From: Rothia nasimurium
GTDB taxonomy: Bacteria > Actinomycetota > Actinomycetes > Actinomycetales > Micrococcaceae
Direction of reading: 5' to 3'
DNA length: 64,000 nucleotides
Assembly (NCBI RefSeq): GCF_928391935.1
Contig: NZ_CAKMTD010000003.1
Span: forward strand, 62,001-126,000
Shown: piece after piece, positions 1 to 10,173 of the stretch
Position numbering within the stretch: the stretch's first letter is position 1
How the letters are laid out: every line of letters starts with the position of its first letter
Notes under the pieces: generated by a model
Seen by the model: the letters and a program-made list of their open reading frames with translations, nothing else
Databases searched by the model: none
What the model was told of the DNA's origin: nothing
Program-made: the position numbers and the translations under genes

Positions 1-590
1 TGGGCAAAAATATCCAGAATCAGGGCAGTGCGGTCAATGACCTTGACCTTGATGATGTCTTCAATGGCGCGACGCTGGGAGGGGGCCAGTTCGGCGTCCA
101 CAATGACGGTATCTGCCCCGGTAGCCTCCACAATGTCCTTGAGTTCCAGCACCTTACCGGAGCCCAGGTAGGTGCCCGGGTCGGGCTTGAGGCGGCGCTG
201 CACCAGGCCGTCCAAAACCTCAGAACCCGCGGTCTCAGCTAGAGCAGCCAGCTCACGCAGGGAATTTTCGGCTTCTTCCAGGGTGCCTTCAGACCAGACA
301 CCAGCTAGTACCACCCGTTCCAGGCGCAGCTGGCGGTATTCGACCTCGGTGACGTCATCGAGTTCGGTTGAGAGCCCGGCGACGCGGCGCAGGGCCCGGC
401 GTTCTTCCAGGTCTACCTGGTCGCCGTCGTACTCGGAGTGCTCCTGCTGGTTATCAGAAAGTTCACGCGCTCGTTCGTCCAGGAGGCCACCGCCGCTGGT
501 GGCCCGGCCCAGCACTCGATCTACCGTGAGGCGTAGCTGCTCGTCGGAGGGTAGTTTCGGTTCCTGGCTGGGGGTGGAGGTGTCGGTCAT
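1..590 (-). CDS. hflX: GTPase HflX, N-terminal part (cut by window edge)
   Basis: Only the first 196 codons are present; the gene continues past the left edge of the window. HflX is a ribosome-binding GTPase that rescues or splits stalled ribosomes under stress. The visible part is the N-terminal HflX-specific domain: an acidic, poorly conserved leader of about 65 residues, then the family-typical stretch near residues 150-196 (ADTVIVDAELAPSQRRAIED, ending IDRTALILDIFA). The G-domain motifs lie outside the window. The ATG (588-590) is preceded by AAAGG at good spacing. It diverges from the methyltransferase gene at 679, with only 88 bp between them to hold both promoters. Identity comes from recognition of the N-domain motif and from the neighbouring dapF-miaA-miaB order. 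Confidence 0.9.
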   Translation of the reverse strand, partial: MTDTSTPSQEPKLPSDEQLRLTVDRVLGRATSGGGLLDERARELSDNQQEHSEYDGDQVDLEERRALRRVAGLSTELDDVTEVEYRQLRLERVVLAGVWSEGTLEEAENSLRELAALAETAGSEVLDGLVQRRLKPDPGTYLGSGKVLELKDIVEATGADTVIVDAELAPSQRRAIEDIIKVKVIDRTALILDIFA

Positions 591-678
591 AGTACCTTTC
601 AGGTGGTCGCGGTCGTCCCTCTAGTTTACCGGGCAGGCGGCGGTGCGGGTAGGCATGTATCGCGTAGAATGAACGCTT

Positions 679-1284
679 ATGAGTAGTGCGCACTATTTTT
701 CTGAAAACCCTGCCGGAGAGTTCACCCCCCAGCCCCTCACTGTTGAGCTGGCCGGACGCCGGGTTCAGGTACTCACGGCCCCCGGCATTTTTAGCCCGGG
801 CGGGGTCGATAAGGGCACCAAGATTCTGCTCGATGAAGCCCCCGAGCCGCAGGGAACCCGCCTACTCGATATTGGGTGTGGCTGGGGCCCGATCACCCTC
901 ACCCTGGCCATGTTGGCGCCCGATGCTGAGGTCTACGGGGTTGAGGTCAATTCCCGCTCTGCCCGGCTGACCGAGATGAACGCTGAGCGCCTTGGGTTGC
1001 AGAACGTGACCGTCTCCTCCCCCGAGGGCCTCGACGAGTCCCTGACCTTTGACACGATCTGGTCCAACCCGCCGATCCGGGTGGGTAAGGACGTCCTGCA
1101 CGGCATTATGCACACCTGGCTGCCCCGCCTGGCCCCCAGCGGCACCGCCTACCTGGTCGTCCAGAAAAACCTGGGCTCCGATTCCCTGCAGAAGTGGCTG
1201 GCCGACACCTTCCCCGATCTTGAGGTAGGCCGCTATGCCACCTCCAAGGGCTTTAGAATCCTAGAAGTCCACCGCCCGGAATAA
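679..1284 (+). CDS. RsmC-like class I SAM-dependent methyltransferase
   Basis: The 201-residue protein is a class I methyltransferase of the RsmC/MTS (small-domain) type, which methylates guanine N2 in 16S rRNA in characterised members. The SAM-binding motif I is seen at residues 64-71 (DIGCGWGP), the acidic motif near residue 89 (GVEV) and the N6/N2-amine methyltransferase tetrad at 130-133 (NPPI). At about 200 residues it corresponds to the single MTS domain found in actinobacterial members, without the extra N-terminal domain of E. coli RsmC. It is divergent from hflX and convergent with dapF, and ends at a strong hairpin. Its exact rRNA target cannot be read from the sequence. Confidence 0.85.
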   Translation: MSSAHYFSENPAGEFTPQPLTVELAGRRVQVLTAPGIFSPGGVDKGTKILLDEAPEPQGTRLLDIGCGWGPITLTLAMLAPDAEVYGVEVNSRSARLTEMNAERLGLQNVTVSSPEGLDESLTFDTIWSNPPIRVGKDVLHGIMHTWLPRLAPSGTAYLVVQKNLGSDSLQKWLADTFPDLEVGRYATSKGFRILEVHRPE

Positions 1285-1290
1285 AGAGAA

Positions 1291-1330
1291 GGGGGGCGTC
1301 TTTCACTCGTGGAAGACGCCCCCCTTTTTT
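1291..1330. terminator. Bidirectional intrinsic terminator
   Basis: A 12-bp perfect stem (GGGGGGCGTCTT with AAGACGCCCCCC) and a 10-nt loop are followed by six T on the plus strand. It lies between the convergent stops of the methyltransferase (1284) and dapF (1337), so it can serve both. The minus-strand tail (TTCTCTTT) is weaker. Confidence 0.85.
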
Positions 1331-1336
1331 CTGGTT

Positions 1337-2296
1337 CTAGCCCAACAGGATTTTTCCGGTCATGGCGGCAGGGCCGGCCAGGACGACGTGTTCCAGGTTA
1401 TCGGGGCCGGTCACGAAGGTAACGGCCAGGGTTCCACCCGGGACGTGGACGATCCACTCGTCCGGGGCGGTGGCCCCACCCCAGAAGCGGGTTGCAGCAG
1501 CAGCCGCGCAGGCACCGGTACCGCAGGAGAGGGTTTCACCCACACCGCGCTCATGGACGCGCATGCGGATAATCCCAATGTTCTCGGTAGCCGGGTCCCC
1601 GTCCTCCGGGGAAATCGTTTCAGGGACGACAAACTCGACATTGGTGCCGTTCTCCGGCACGGGGGTAACTTCAGGTGCCTCCGTCAGGTTGAGGCCATCT
1701 AGTTTTTCGTCGGTGCCCAACATTACGACGGTGTGGGGGTTACCCATGGTGATGGAGAGGGCTTCACGCGGGGTATTGAGCCCGGCGGCAGTTACTTCTG
1801 AGTCCGAGTTCTTGGCGCGGGCGTCCTCACCGTGGATAAAGCCCCAGGGGCCCATATCAATGGCGTAGCCGGTATCGGTTTTAGCGACGGTCTTAACCCC
1901 GGCGCGGGTGCCAATCTTCAACAGCTCCCCCTGGTTGAGGGTAATCAACTGCTCGGTGATGAGGTAGTCAACAAAAGCACGGACCCCGTTACCGCACATT
2001 TCTGCGATAGACCCGTCCCCGTTGCGGTAGTCCATGAACCAGGCGGCTTCGGGGGCTTCGGTAAGCAGGTGGGCGTAGTCGGGCAGGTGCTCTGTCTTGA
2101 CGGCCCGGATAAAGCCGTCAGCCCCGATGCCGAAGTGGCGGTCGGCAACGCGGGCAATCAGCTCTTCGGAGAGGTCGAGTTCGGCGGTGGGGTCGGTGAC
2201 GAAAATAAAGTCGTTACCGGTTGCATGGCCCTTGGTGAGGGTTTTGCCGGTGAGGTCGCCCCAGACGGGGGTAACAGGTTCAGGGTGGACGGCCAT
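1337..2296 (-). CDS. dapF: Diaminopimelate epimerase
   Basis: DapF interconverts LL- and meso-diaminopimelate, supplying meso-DAP/lysine for peptidoglycan and protein. The two catalytic cysteines are visible: Cys101 in MCGNGVRAF and about Cys258 in SCGTGACAAA, with the family N-terminal GHATGNDFI at residues 23-31. I chose the ATG at 2294-2296 (319 residues) because GGGAG precedes it at proper spacing; a longer open frame reaches 2380 but would overlap the end of miaA and adds an unconserved leader. It lies 34 bp downstream of miaA and probably belongs to the miaB-miaA-dapF operon. dapA and dapB of the same pathway are elsewhere in the window (17.2-19.6 kb). Confidence 0.95.
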   Translation of the reverse strand: MAVHPEPVTPVWGDLTGKTLTKGHATGNDFIFVTDPTAELDLSEELIARVADRHFGIGADGFIRAVKTEHLPDYAHLLTEAPEAAWFMDYRNGDGSIAEMCGNGVRAFVDYLITEQLITLNQGELLKIGTRAGVKTVAKTDTGYAIDMGPWGFIHGEDARAKNSDSEVTAAGLNTPREALSITMGNPHTVVMLGTDEKLDGLNLTEAPEVTPVPENGTNVEFVVPETISPEDGDPATENIGIIRMRVHERGVGETLSCGTGACAAAAATRFWGGATAPDEWIVHVPGGTLAVTFVTGPDNLEHVVLAGPAAMTGKILLG

Positions 2297-2330
2297 GGGC
2301 TCCCTTTCTGCGGTAGTTTTGCTCTTTAGT

Positions 2331-3308
<978 letters not shown>

Positions 3309-3311
3309 GGG

Positions 3312-4826
3312 TTAGAGGGCGGGCTTGAAGGTGGGGAAGCCCAGGGAAACCGGGGTGCCGGGCACCTGGGTGGTGCCGGTGCCGCAGGAGTCGGCCTGGG
3401 CTCGATCCCAGGCATCGCCTGCGCGGGAGCGGCGCACCGAGTACTGGTCGGCAGTAGGGTCAGAAATCAGGTGGAAGGAACCGGCCTCGGTAATGGGCAG
3501 GGTCACCAGGTCGCCGGGGCGGGGCACCTCGCAACCTTCGGGCACCGTGAAGTGCACCAGGCGCTGGTCGCGGGCCCGGCCCGACAGACGGCCAGTCTCT
3601 TCAGCCTTACGCCCTGACTCGGCGGTCACCATCAGCTCCACAGTCTTACCCAGCTGCTTCCGGTTCTCTTCACCGGCAATGCGGTCCTGCAGGGCAATCA
3701 GACGCTCGTAGCGTTCTTGCACCACAGCCTTGGGCACCTGGTTGGGCATGGTCGCTGCCGGGGTGCCGGGGCGAATCGAATACTGGAAGGTAAAGGCCGA
3801 GGAGAAGCGGGCCTCTTCCACCACGCGCAGGGTCTCCTGGAAGTCCTCTTCGGTTTCGCCGGGGAAGCCGACGATGATGTCGGTGGTGATGACGGCGTCG
3901 GGAATGCGCTCGCGCACCTTCTCCAGGATGCCCAGGAACTTCTTGGAGCGGTAGGATCGCTTCATGTCCTTGAGCACCTTGTCAGAACCAGACTGCAGGG
4001 GCATGTGCAGCACGGGCATGACGTTGGGGGTCTCGGCCATGGCATCGATGACGTCGTCGGTGAACATGGCCGGGTGGGGGGAGGTGAAGCGGACGCGCTC
4101 CAGCCCCTCAATGTCGCCGCAGGCCCGCAGGAGCTTAGAGAAGGCCTGACGGTCGCCAAAGGCCACCCCGTAGGAGTTGACGTTCTGGCCCAGCAGGGTC
4201 ACCTCAATCGCGCCGTCGTCGACCAGGGCCTGCACCTCAGCCAAAATTTCACCGGGGCGGCGGTCATTTTCCTTACCGCGCAGGGAGGGCACAATACAGA
4301 AGGTACAGGTGTTGTTACAACCCACAGAAATAGAAACCCAGCCGGAATAGACGTGGTCACGCTTGGTCGGCAGGGTGGAGGGGAAGACCTCAAGGGACTC
4401 CAGCAACTCGGCCTGGGCCTCATGGTTATGACGGGCCCGCTCCAGCAGGGCGGGCAGGGAACCGATATTGTGGGTACCAAAGACCACATCAACCCAGGGG
4501 GCCTTTTTCAGAATGACGTCCTGGTCCTTCTGGGCCAGGCAACCGCCCACAGCGATCTGCATCCCCTCATTCTCACGCTTGACCGGGGCCAGGAGCCCCA
4601 GGTTGCCGTAGAGCTTATTATCAGCATTCTCACGCACAGCGCAGGTGTTAAAAACAACCAGGTCAGGGGTGGAGCCTTCTTCAACAGGTACATACCCATT
4701 CGCTTCGAGCAGGCCGCTCATGCGCTCTGAATCATGTACGTTCATCTGGCAGCCAAAAGTACGCACCTCATAGGTGCGGGTCTTTGAAACTGCTACGGGC
4801 TTGTCGGTGTTCACGTCAATACTCAC
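3312..4826 (-). CDS. miaB: tRNA-2-methylthio-N6-dimethylallyladenosine synthase
   Basis: MiaB is a radical-SAM methylthiotransferase that converts i6A37 to ms2i6A37. It shows the auxiliary cluster cysteines of the N-terminal UPF0004 domain (Cys26 in FGCQMN, Cys62 in NTCAVRE, Cys96 in GGCLAQK) and the radical-SAM triad Cys170-x3-Cys174-x2-Cys177 ([13 protein letters not shown]). A TRAM domain follows at roughly residues 380-445. The start is GTG at 4824-4826 with a GGGG stretch close upstream; a second GTG four codons on is possible. The gene begins the miaB-miaA-dapF run and is divergent from the kinase-like gene, with under 40 bp between start codons. Confidence 0.95.
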   Translation of the reverse strand: MSIDVNTDKPVAVSKTRTYEVRTFGCQMNVHDSERMSGLLEANGYVPVEEGSTPDLVVFNTCAVRENADNKLYGNLGLLAPVKRENEGMQIAVGGCLAQKDQDVILKKAPWVDVVFGTHNIGSLPALLERARHNHEAQAELLESLEVFPSTLPTKRDHVYSGWVSISVGCNNTCTFCIVPSLRGKENDRRPGEILAEVQALVDDGAIEVTLLGQNVNSYGVAFGDRQAFSKLLRACGDIEGLERVRFTSPHPAMFTDDVIDAMAETPNVMPVLHMPLQSGSDKVLKDMKRSYRSKKFLGILEKVRERIPDAVITTDIIVGFPGETEEDFQETLRVVEEARFSSAFTFQYSIRPGTPAATMPNQVPKAVVQERYERLIALQDRIAGEENRKQLGKTVELMVTAESGRKAEETGRLSGRARDQRLVHFTVPEGCEVPRPGDLVTLPITEAGSFHLISDPTADQYSVRRSRAGDAWDRAQADSCGTGTTQVPGTPVSLGFPTFKPAL

Positions 4827-4848
4827 CCCACTAGATTACTAGATAGGC

Positions 4849-4864
4849 GATAATGGGGCACATG
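4849..4864 (+). promoter_or_regulatory. Possible leaderless promoter for the kinase-like gene
   Basis: GATAAT at 4849-4854 fits an actinobacterial -10 element and lies 7 bp before the second in-frame ATG (4862), so a transcript could begin at that ATG without a leader. No good -35 hexamer is visible. This is inference only. Confidence 0.35.
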
Positions 4865-5998
4865 CCATCAGCCCTTTCTTCGCCCCTAGCCGAGCTGGCC
4901 CGTCAGGCCGCCTCAGCCTACACAGCCAAACCCTCAGATCAGCCGGTCCTGTCCCCCGCCTTCATCAGGCTTCTGACCACGATTCTGGCCCAGGCTCCCC
5001 GGCTGCTGGGCCACCAGGTGGGTTCAGCCGAAATCCTCTCAGCTGGTATGAGGTCGGTTGTCGTGCGAGTAGGCTCCGCTGGATCTACCTCCGCTGGGCC
5101 TATCTCCGCCAGCTCCAGGGGGCGGACGGCCGTCCTTAAGTATTTTCGCCGTAAGGACTCAGCCAGCAACTCCGGCGGCTTCGGCTACCTGCGCGAAAAG
5201 CACGGCCTAGCTGCCCTGGACCAAATAGCCCCGGGCCTCTACCCGAAGCTGCTGGCCACCGATGACGAGGCTAGACTCCTGGCCCTAGAGGACGTCGCTC
5301 CCCCACCCCACCAGGACGGCAAAAGCATCAGCCAGGCCTGGATACCACTTGCAGACTTCTTCACCGGCAACCCCGCAGACCAGAAACTAGCCCTGACCGC
5401 ATACACAGAAACCTGGGCACAGATCCTCACGTCACCCCACCAGGAAAAGGCCGCATCGTCCTTCGCCTCAGCCCTTGCCGCAGCAGACCCCGCCGCTCCC
5501 AGGCCCGGCGCCCAGCCCTCACCCCGCCTCGCCGTCAAAGGCCTGAACGTCCTGGCCCACCAGGCAGGCCTAGAACCCGACTCGCCCCAGCTCGCCCTCT
5601 GGCATAACCAGGTCCACAGCATCATCTATCCGGCCCCCACCCACCAGGTGCTCTCCAGCGGCGACTTCTCCCCCACCAACCTACTCATCCAGCCCCAACC
5701 CGCCGGGACGAACCCGTCCGCCACCCCAAGGATCCGGGCAATTGACGCCGAAGGCACCTGCCTCCACCACTGGGCCCTACCCCTAGCAGAAATGCGACTA
5801 GGATTCCCCTCCTGGCCGGACGGGCCCCTACCCTCCTCCCTCATCTCCACCCCCATCTGGCGTACAGCAACCGATAACCTCTACCGGCGTATCGCCCCAA
5901 CCCCCTTACCTCACCCCGTCCAAGACCCCCACCTCACCGCAGCCCAACTCACCATCCAAGCCACCCTCGCCGAACAACAAGCAGGTACAACCCCGTAA
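4853..5998 (+). CDS. Phosphotransferase (kinase-fold) family protein
   Basis: The 381-residue protein has the C-lobe signature of the aminoglycoside/choline kinase (APH) fold: GDFSPTN around residues 269-275 (the catalytic-loop HGDxxxxN variant with Ser-Gly instead of His-Gly) and IDAEG around 297 (the DxD-type metal site). An AVLKYFRR stretch near residue 95 could hold the ATP-binding lysine. The substrate is unknown; similarity to APH does not imply antibiotic resistance. ATGs at 4853 and 4862 are both possible. The coding sequence is very C-rich on this strand, and with the permease gene it forms a plus-strand pair between miaB and recX, in an otherwise minus-strand conserved block. The altered catalytic motif leaves open that it is a pseudokinase. 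Confidence 0.65.
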   Translation: MGHMPSALSSPLAELARQAASAYTAKPSDQPVLSPAFIRLLTTILAQAPRLLGHQVGSAEILSAGMRSVVVRVGSAGSTSAGPISASSRGRTAVLKYFRRKDSASNSGGFGYLREKHGLAALDQIAPGLYPKLLATDDEARLLALEDVAPPPHQDGKSISQAWIPLADFFTGNPADQKLALTAYTETWAQILTSPHQEKAASSFASALAAADPAAPRPGAQPSPRLAVKGLNVLAHQAGLEPDSPQLALWHNQVHSIIYPAPTHQVLSSGDFSPTNLLIQPQPAGTNPSATPRIRAIDAEGTCLHHWALPLAEMRLGFPSWPDGPLPSSLISTPIWRTATDNLYRRIAPTPLPHPVQDPHLTAAQLTIQATLAEQQAGTTP

Positions 5999-6074
5999 CG
6001 AAACAACCATCGGCCCAACTCAGGCGTACAATCAAGGGCGGCACAACAACATTCACACATCGAGAAAGACCTCA

Positions 6075-7283
6075 ATGTCAATCACCACCCACACCACACG
6101 CCCCGCCCCGACGCTCAGCGTCATTCAGGGCATCGCCCTCATCTTCGGCACCAACATCGGCGCCGGAATCCTCAGCCTGCCCTACGCAGCCCGCAATGGC
6201 GGCTTCCTTGCCCTGGCCATCGCCCTCACCATCGCAGGCCTGCTCACCACCTTCTCCATGATGTATATAGCCGAGGTCTCCCAACGCACTAAGGAGCCCC
6301 TCCAGCTCTCCGGCCTCGCCGAAAAATACCTGGGCCAAACCGGCCGCTGGCTCATCTTCGCCGCCATCATGGTCAACTCCATCGGCGCCCTCATCGCCTA
6401 CGCCGCAGGCTCCGGATCCCTCCTCAACAACCTCCTCGGCCTCCCCCCGCTCGCTGGCACCCTCATCTTCTTCTTCCTCGGCTCCTTCATCATGTTCAAA
6501 GGCCTCCATGCAACCGGCATGGTAGAAGGCCTCATCACAGCAGGCATGGCCGCCATCATTCTGGGCCTCTCCCTCTGGACGATCCTCGGCCCCGGAATCA
6601 CCTTCGAAAACCTGATCGTCCTCCACCCCTTCTTCATCATCCCCATCATGAACCTGGCTGTCTTCACCTTCATGGCCCAGTACGTCGTCCCTGAACTCGT
6701 CCGCGGCCTCGGCGATACCAACCCCACAGCCATCCCCACCGCCCTCATCGGCGGTATGGCAGCCACCGGCTTCACCCTAGCCCTTGTCCCCTTCGTCGCC
6801 CTCGGCCTGCTCGGCGAAAACGTCTCAGAAGTCGTCACCCTTTCCTGGGGCGAAGCTCTCGGCCCCGCTGCCTACTACCTGGCCAACGTCTTCGCCCTCC
6901 TGGCCATGTTCACCTCCTTCGTCGCCATCGGCTACACCGCCATGCGCAACATCCTCGACATCACCCGCTGGGAAGAACACGGTCCCCTCCGCCTGGCAGC
7001 CGTAGGCCTCACCGTCCTGCCCCCGCTCATCATCTCCATCGCCGGGCTCGGCGGTTTCGTCTCCGCCCTCTCCTACGCCGGTGGCTTTGCCGGGGCCGCC
7101 ATGTCAATCCTGCCGGTCCTCATGCTCCACGCAGCCCGCAAGAACGGCGAGCTGGAGCCGGTCTGGCGAGTTACCTGGCAGGCCCACCCCATCATCCAGG
7201 GCATCCTCATCCTGACCTACCTGGTGGCCTTCATCTACTCAGTTGCAGCCATCCTTGGCCTGCTGCCCACCGGCTGGTCCTAA
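6075..7283 (+). CDS. Aromatic amino acid permease (HAAAP/Trp-Tyr permease family)
   Basis: The 402-residue integral membrane protein has about 11 hydrophobic segments and the family N-terminal signature GTNIGAGILSLPYAA (residues 26-40). HAAAP members are proton symporters for tryptophan, tyrosine or related amino acids. Substrate cannot be fixed from sequence. The ATG is preceded by AGAAAG, a weak ribosome-binding site. It follows the kinase-like gene by 76 bp and could be cotranscribed. A perfect 15-bp terminator hairpin follows at 7323. Confidence 0.8.
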   Translation: MSITTHTTRPAPTLSVIQGIALIFGTNIGAGILSLPYAARNGGFLALAIALTIAGLLTTFSMMYIAEVSQRTKEPLQLSGLAEKYLGQTGRWLIFAAIMVNSIGALIAYAAGSGSLLNNLLGLPPLAGTLIFFFLGSFIMFKGLHATGMVEGLITAGMAAIILGLSLWTILGPGITFENLIVLHPFFIIPIMNLAVFTFMAQYVVPELVRGLGDTNPTAIPTALIGGMAATGFTLALVPFVALGLLGENVSEVVTLSWGEALGPAAYYLANVFALLAMFTSFVAIGYTAMRNILDITRWEEHGPLRLAAVGLTVLPPLIISIAGLGGFVSALSYAGGFAGAAMSILPVLMLHAARKNGELEPVWRVTWQAHPIIQGILILTYLVAFIYSVAAILGLLPTGWS

Positions 7284-7322
7284 CACCCAGCAGGGGCCAT
7301 ACCCCCGATGCCCACCAGATAC

Positions 7323-7361
7323 GAGGGCGCCCCTCCACCACACCGATGGAGGGGCGCCCTC
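7323..7361. terminator. Hairpin terminator between convergent permease and recX
   Basis: A 15-bp perfect stem (GAGGGCGCCCCTCCA with its complement) has a 9-nt loop. There is no T tract; it lies 40 bp after the permease stop and 92 bp beyond the recX stop. Confidence 0.7.
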
Positions 7362-7452
7362 AGTGTACCAACCTACCAGCGGACAGGCCGGGGGCAGGCA
7401 GGCGCGGACGGGTGCGGGGCAGGCAGGTAAAGCCGGGACCGCCCTGGATACC

Positions 7453-8445
7453 TTAATCCCAGTAGGAACTAGTTGCTTCCTCCATGCCCATCTCGGCAGC
7501 GTAGCTCTCGACCTCTTCGCGCACCACGCTAAAGGCCAGACCTGCCGGGTAGCCCTTGCGGCCCAGCATAGCCACCAGGCGACGCATCACCTTATCCTTC
7601 TCAGCCCGGTCCCCCAGGTTCATGGAGGGACGCAGCTTCTTTCGCACCAGCTCATGGGCGTCAGCCCGCTCGTCCTCTTCGGTGCGCTGCTCCAGGGCAA
7701 GCTCAGCTAGCTCACCCTCAACCCCCTTAGTTTTCAGCTCCCGCCGGATCGCGGAACGGGAAAGCTTCTTCACGTTCATACGGGTACGCACATAGACATC
7801 AGCGAACTCAGCGTCATTGATGAGGTTGACGGCCTCAAACCGGGCCAGAATATCCTCAATTACCTCGGTGGAAATTTCTTTCTCAACCAGCTTTTTCTCA
7901 AGCATGGCCCGGGACTTGGGTGAGGCAGCCAGCTGGTTGAGCACAATGTTCTTGGCCCGGCTGAACTCGCTTTCAGGTTCCTTCCCCGCCCGGCCCCGCT
8001 TTTCGGGTAGGGGGGTGACCCCCTGCAGCAGCATCTCTTCGTCTGTGACCGGCTCATTCAGGGCTGACCCTTCACGGAAGAGGGGCTGGGACCGCCCCTT
8101 CTTGAGGGTAGCGGCTTCGGGTGCGGACGCTGCCCCGATAGCGGGTGCGAAGGGTGACCGTGCAGCGTATTGAGCAGGCGGCTTGCGGAAGCCCTTTTTC
8201 AGATTGGGGTTGCGGCGGCGGGTGTACTTACCGGGGGACGTCTGCGGTTCAGCGTGCCCCTGCCCACCCTCAGTTTCGCTGCCCTTTTTTGCGGTGGACT
8301 GGCCGGTGTAGGGGGTAGCGGGGCGCTGGTTCCCGTAGACACCGGAGGTTCCGGGGAGATCTTCTGTCAGGCCCTGGGCGGCCGGGTGCCAGGCCGGGTA
8401 CTCTTCGGGGGTCAGGAAGTCGTCCGGGGGCGTATCCTTGCTCAT
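7453..8445 (-). CDS. recX: Regulatory protein RecX with long N-terminal extension
   Basis: RecX binds RecA filaments and limits recombinase activity. The conserved RecX three-helix repeats lie in the C-terminal half (about residues 165-325, e.g. KNIVLNQLAASPKSRAMLEK and INDAEFADVYVRTRM). The first 160 residues are low-complexity, charged and Pro/Gly-rich, so the protein (330 residues) is roughly twice the length of E. coli RecX; such extensions occur in actinobacteria. ATG is preceded by GAGG. It lies downstream of recA with a 10-bp hairpin in between, which probably lowers recX expression relative to recA. Confidence 0.9.
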   Translation of the reverse strand: MSKDTPPDDFLTPEEYPAWHPAAQGLTEDLPGTSGVYGNQRPATPYTGQSTAKKGSETEGGQGHAEPQTSPGKYTRRRNPNLKKGFRKPPAQYAARSPFAPAIGAASAPEAATLKKGRSQPLFREGSALNEPVTDEEMLLQGVTPLPEKRGRAGKEPESEFSRAKNIVLNQLAASPKSRAMLEKKLVEKEISTEVIEDILARFEAVNLINDAEFADVYVRTRMNVKKLSRSAIRRELKTKGVEGELAELALEQRTEEDERADAHELVRKKLRPSMNLGDRAEKDKVMRRLVAMLGRKGYPAGLAFSVVREEVESYAAEMGMEEATSSYWD

Positions 8446-8483
8446 GCTACCTCGTATCTACCTACAGGCTGGGTGACGGCGAA

Positions 8484-8520
8484 AGCCGCCACTACCGGGT
8501 GGTGTACGGCAGTGGCGGCT
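8484..8520 (-). promoter_or_regulatory. recA-recX intercistronic hairpin
   Basis: A perfect 10-bp stem (AGCCGCCACT with AGTGGCGGCT) with a 17-nt loop sits in the 94-bp gap between the recA stop and the recX start. No T tract follows on the minus strand. A partial terminator in this position limits recX in other bacteria; that role is inferred here. Confidence 0.6.
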
Positions 8521-8539
8521 AGAACTCGCTGATATGCGT

Positions 8540-9649
8540 TTAGAAGTTTTCTGAGATGTCGTCCAGGGGATCTACCGAGGTTGAAGGCTCGATGTCGCCT
8601 TCTTCGGTTTCTTCTTCACCCTGGATAATGCCCAGCTTCACCATGGTCTTGTACTTGATTTCCTCGGTTAGCTCAGGGTTGTCCTTCATGAAACGGCGGA
8701 CGTTTTCCTTGCCCTGGCCCAGCTGGTCGCCCTCGTAGGTGAACCAGGCACCGGACTTCTTGACCACATTGTGCTCAACTGCCAGGTCAAGGATGCCACC
8801 TTCGACAGAGATACCTTCACCGTAGAGGATGTCGAACTCGGCCTGCTTGAAGGGGGGAGCCATCTTGTTCTTGACGACCTTAGCGCGGGTGCGGTTACCG
8901 ATGGGGTTGGCGCCGTCCTTGAGGGTTTCAATACGGCGGATATCGATACGGACCGAGGCGTAGAACTTCAGGGCTTTACCGCCGGTGGTGGTTTCAGGGG
9001 AGCCGAAGAAAACACCAATCTTTTCACGCAGCTGGTTGATGAAAATCGCGGTGGTGTTGGTGGCAGACAGGCGGCCGGTAATCTTACGGAGGGCCTGGGA
9101 CATAAGGCGGGCCTGCAGACCCACATGGGAATCGCCCATTTCGCCTTCAATTTCGGCGCGGGGCACCAGGGCCGCAACAGAGTCAACCACAATCAGGTCG
9201 ATGGAGCCAGAGCCCACCAGCATATCCATGATTTCCAGGGCCTGCTCACCGGTATCGGGCTGGGAGACCAGGAGGGAATCGGTATCAACACCCAGCTTAG
9301 CAGCGTAGACGGGATCCAAGGCGTGTTCAGCATCGATGAAGGCAGCAATACCGCCAGCCTTCTGGACGTTAGCAACAGCGTGCAGGGCAACAGTGGTTTT
9401 ACCGGAGGACTCGGGGCCGTAGATTTCTACGACGCGGCCACGGGGCAGGCCACCAATACCGAGAGCGGCGTCCAGGGCCAGGGCACCGGTAGAAATCGTT
9501 TCCACCTGGGTTGCCTCACGGTCGCCCAGGCGCATAACGGAGCCCTTACCGTAGTTCTTGTCAATCTGGGCCAGGACGGCCTCAAGTGCTTTTTCACGGC
9601 CCTCAGCCGGTACCTGACCTACGGACTGCATGCGAGTCTTCGCTGCCAT
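8540..9649 (-). CDS. recA: Recombinase RecA
   Basis: RecA forms filaments on ssDNA, carries out strand exchange and stimulates LexA autocleavage. Walker A GPESSGKT is at residues 78-85, followed by the EHALDP motif and the DNA-binding L1/L2 regions. 369 residues is slightly long but normal, with an acidic C-terminal tail (about 25 residues rich in Glu/Asp). The ATG follows AGGAACG. A LexA-type half-conserved palindrome lies about 170 bp upstream (9816-9830). recX follows downstream. Confidence 0.98.
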   Translation of the reverse strand: MAAKTRMQSVGQVPAEGREKALEAVLAQIDKNYGKGSVMRLGDREATQVETISTGALALDAALGIGGLPRGRVVEIYGPESSGKTTVALHAVANVQKAGGIAAFIDAEHALDPVYAAKLGVDTDSLLVSQPDTGEQALEIMDMLVGSGSIDLIVVDSVAALVPRAEIEGEMGDSHVGLQARLMSQALRKITGRLSATNTTAIFINQLREKIGVFFGSPETTTGGKALKFYASVRIDIRRIETLKDGANPIGNRTRAKVVKNKMAPPFKQAEFDILYGEGISVEGGILDLAVEHNVVKKSGAWFTYEGDQLGQGKENVRRFMKDNPELTEEIKYKTMVKLGIIQGEEETEEGDIEPSTSVDPLDDISENF

Positions 9650-9815
9650 TTACGTTCCTCATTTCTTATCGCGTCGGCGAGTTCTTTTCTCTGCCTACCA
9701 CGGTAATACGGGTGCCTGACACTTTAAGCATTCGGCGCACCAGAGCAAAAAATCTGTGGATAACCGCCCACTATGACAGGCGGCCGCTCTGTTCTATCCA
9801 CAATCCTACCCTAAT

Positions 9816-9830
9816 TCGAACACATTTTCT
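9816..9830 (-). promoter_or_regulatory. Candidate LexA (SOS) box upstream of recA
   Basis: On the minus strand AGAAAATGTGTTCGA resembles the actinobacterial/Gram-positive SOS box CGAAC-N4-GTTCG: the GTTCG half-site is intact and the other half reads GAAA instead of GAAC. The location upstream of recA supports function. Confidence 0.5.
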
Positions 9831-9877
9831 ATTAACTAGGAAAGATTTTCTAACCCCTGCCCTTCAGACGGCAGCCC

Positions 9878-10099
9878 CTACCCCCGAGGCTTCCAGTCTG
9901 GCCCCAGCTGCCTCTCCACGGGAACGTCCTGAACCCGGCAAATCGCCAGCCACACGCTCCGCACCTCAACACCAGCGTCCAGAGCCTGCTGGGCTGTCAT
10001 CTCCCCAAAATCGCCCGGCACAAGATCCCGGGCCAAGTGACGGGAGTAGACCGCCCCAAACTCGTGCTCCATGGCCGCCCAAAACTCACTCAGCTTCAC
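9878..10099 (-). CDS. DUF3046 family small protein
   Basis: This 73-residue protein matches the DUF3046 pattern known from actinobacteria (KLSEFW at the start, then LARDLV, TAQQALDAGV, VRSVWLAIC, DVPVERQ). Its function is unknown. Its place between clgR and recA is the one it holds in many actinobacteria. GTG start at 10097-10099, preceded by GGGGGAAG. A hairpin separates it from clgR. Confidence 0.85.
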   Translation of the reverse strand: MKLSEFWAAMEHEFGAVYSRHLARDLVPGDFGEMTAQQALDAGVEVRSVWLAICRVQDVPVERQLGPDWKPRG

Positions 10100-10120
10100 C
10101 AGCTTCCCCCTTCTACAGAC

Positions 10121-10155
10121 ACAGGGAGCCGGGCCCTTACAGCCCAGCTCCCTGT
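10121..10155 (-). terminator. Hairpin between clgR and the DUF3046 gene
   Basis: A perfect 9-bp stem (ACAGGGAGC with GCTCCCTGT) extends inward with GC pairs. No strong T tract follows on the minus strand. It may be a terminator of clgR or an attenuator. Confidence 0.5.
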
Positions 10156-10173
10156 TACGACAATAAGTGCCCC

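Noticed and set aside
4853-5998. Antibiotic-resistance phosphotransferase
   Set aside because: Only the general fold motifs are present, with a changed catalytic loop. Nothing supports a drug substrate.
8446-8539. Possible small gene between recA and recX
   Set aside because: No start with coding character; the gap is explained by the hairpin.
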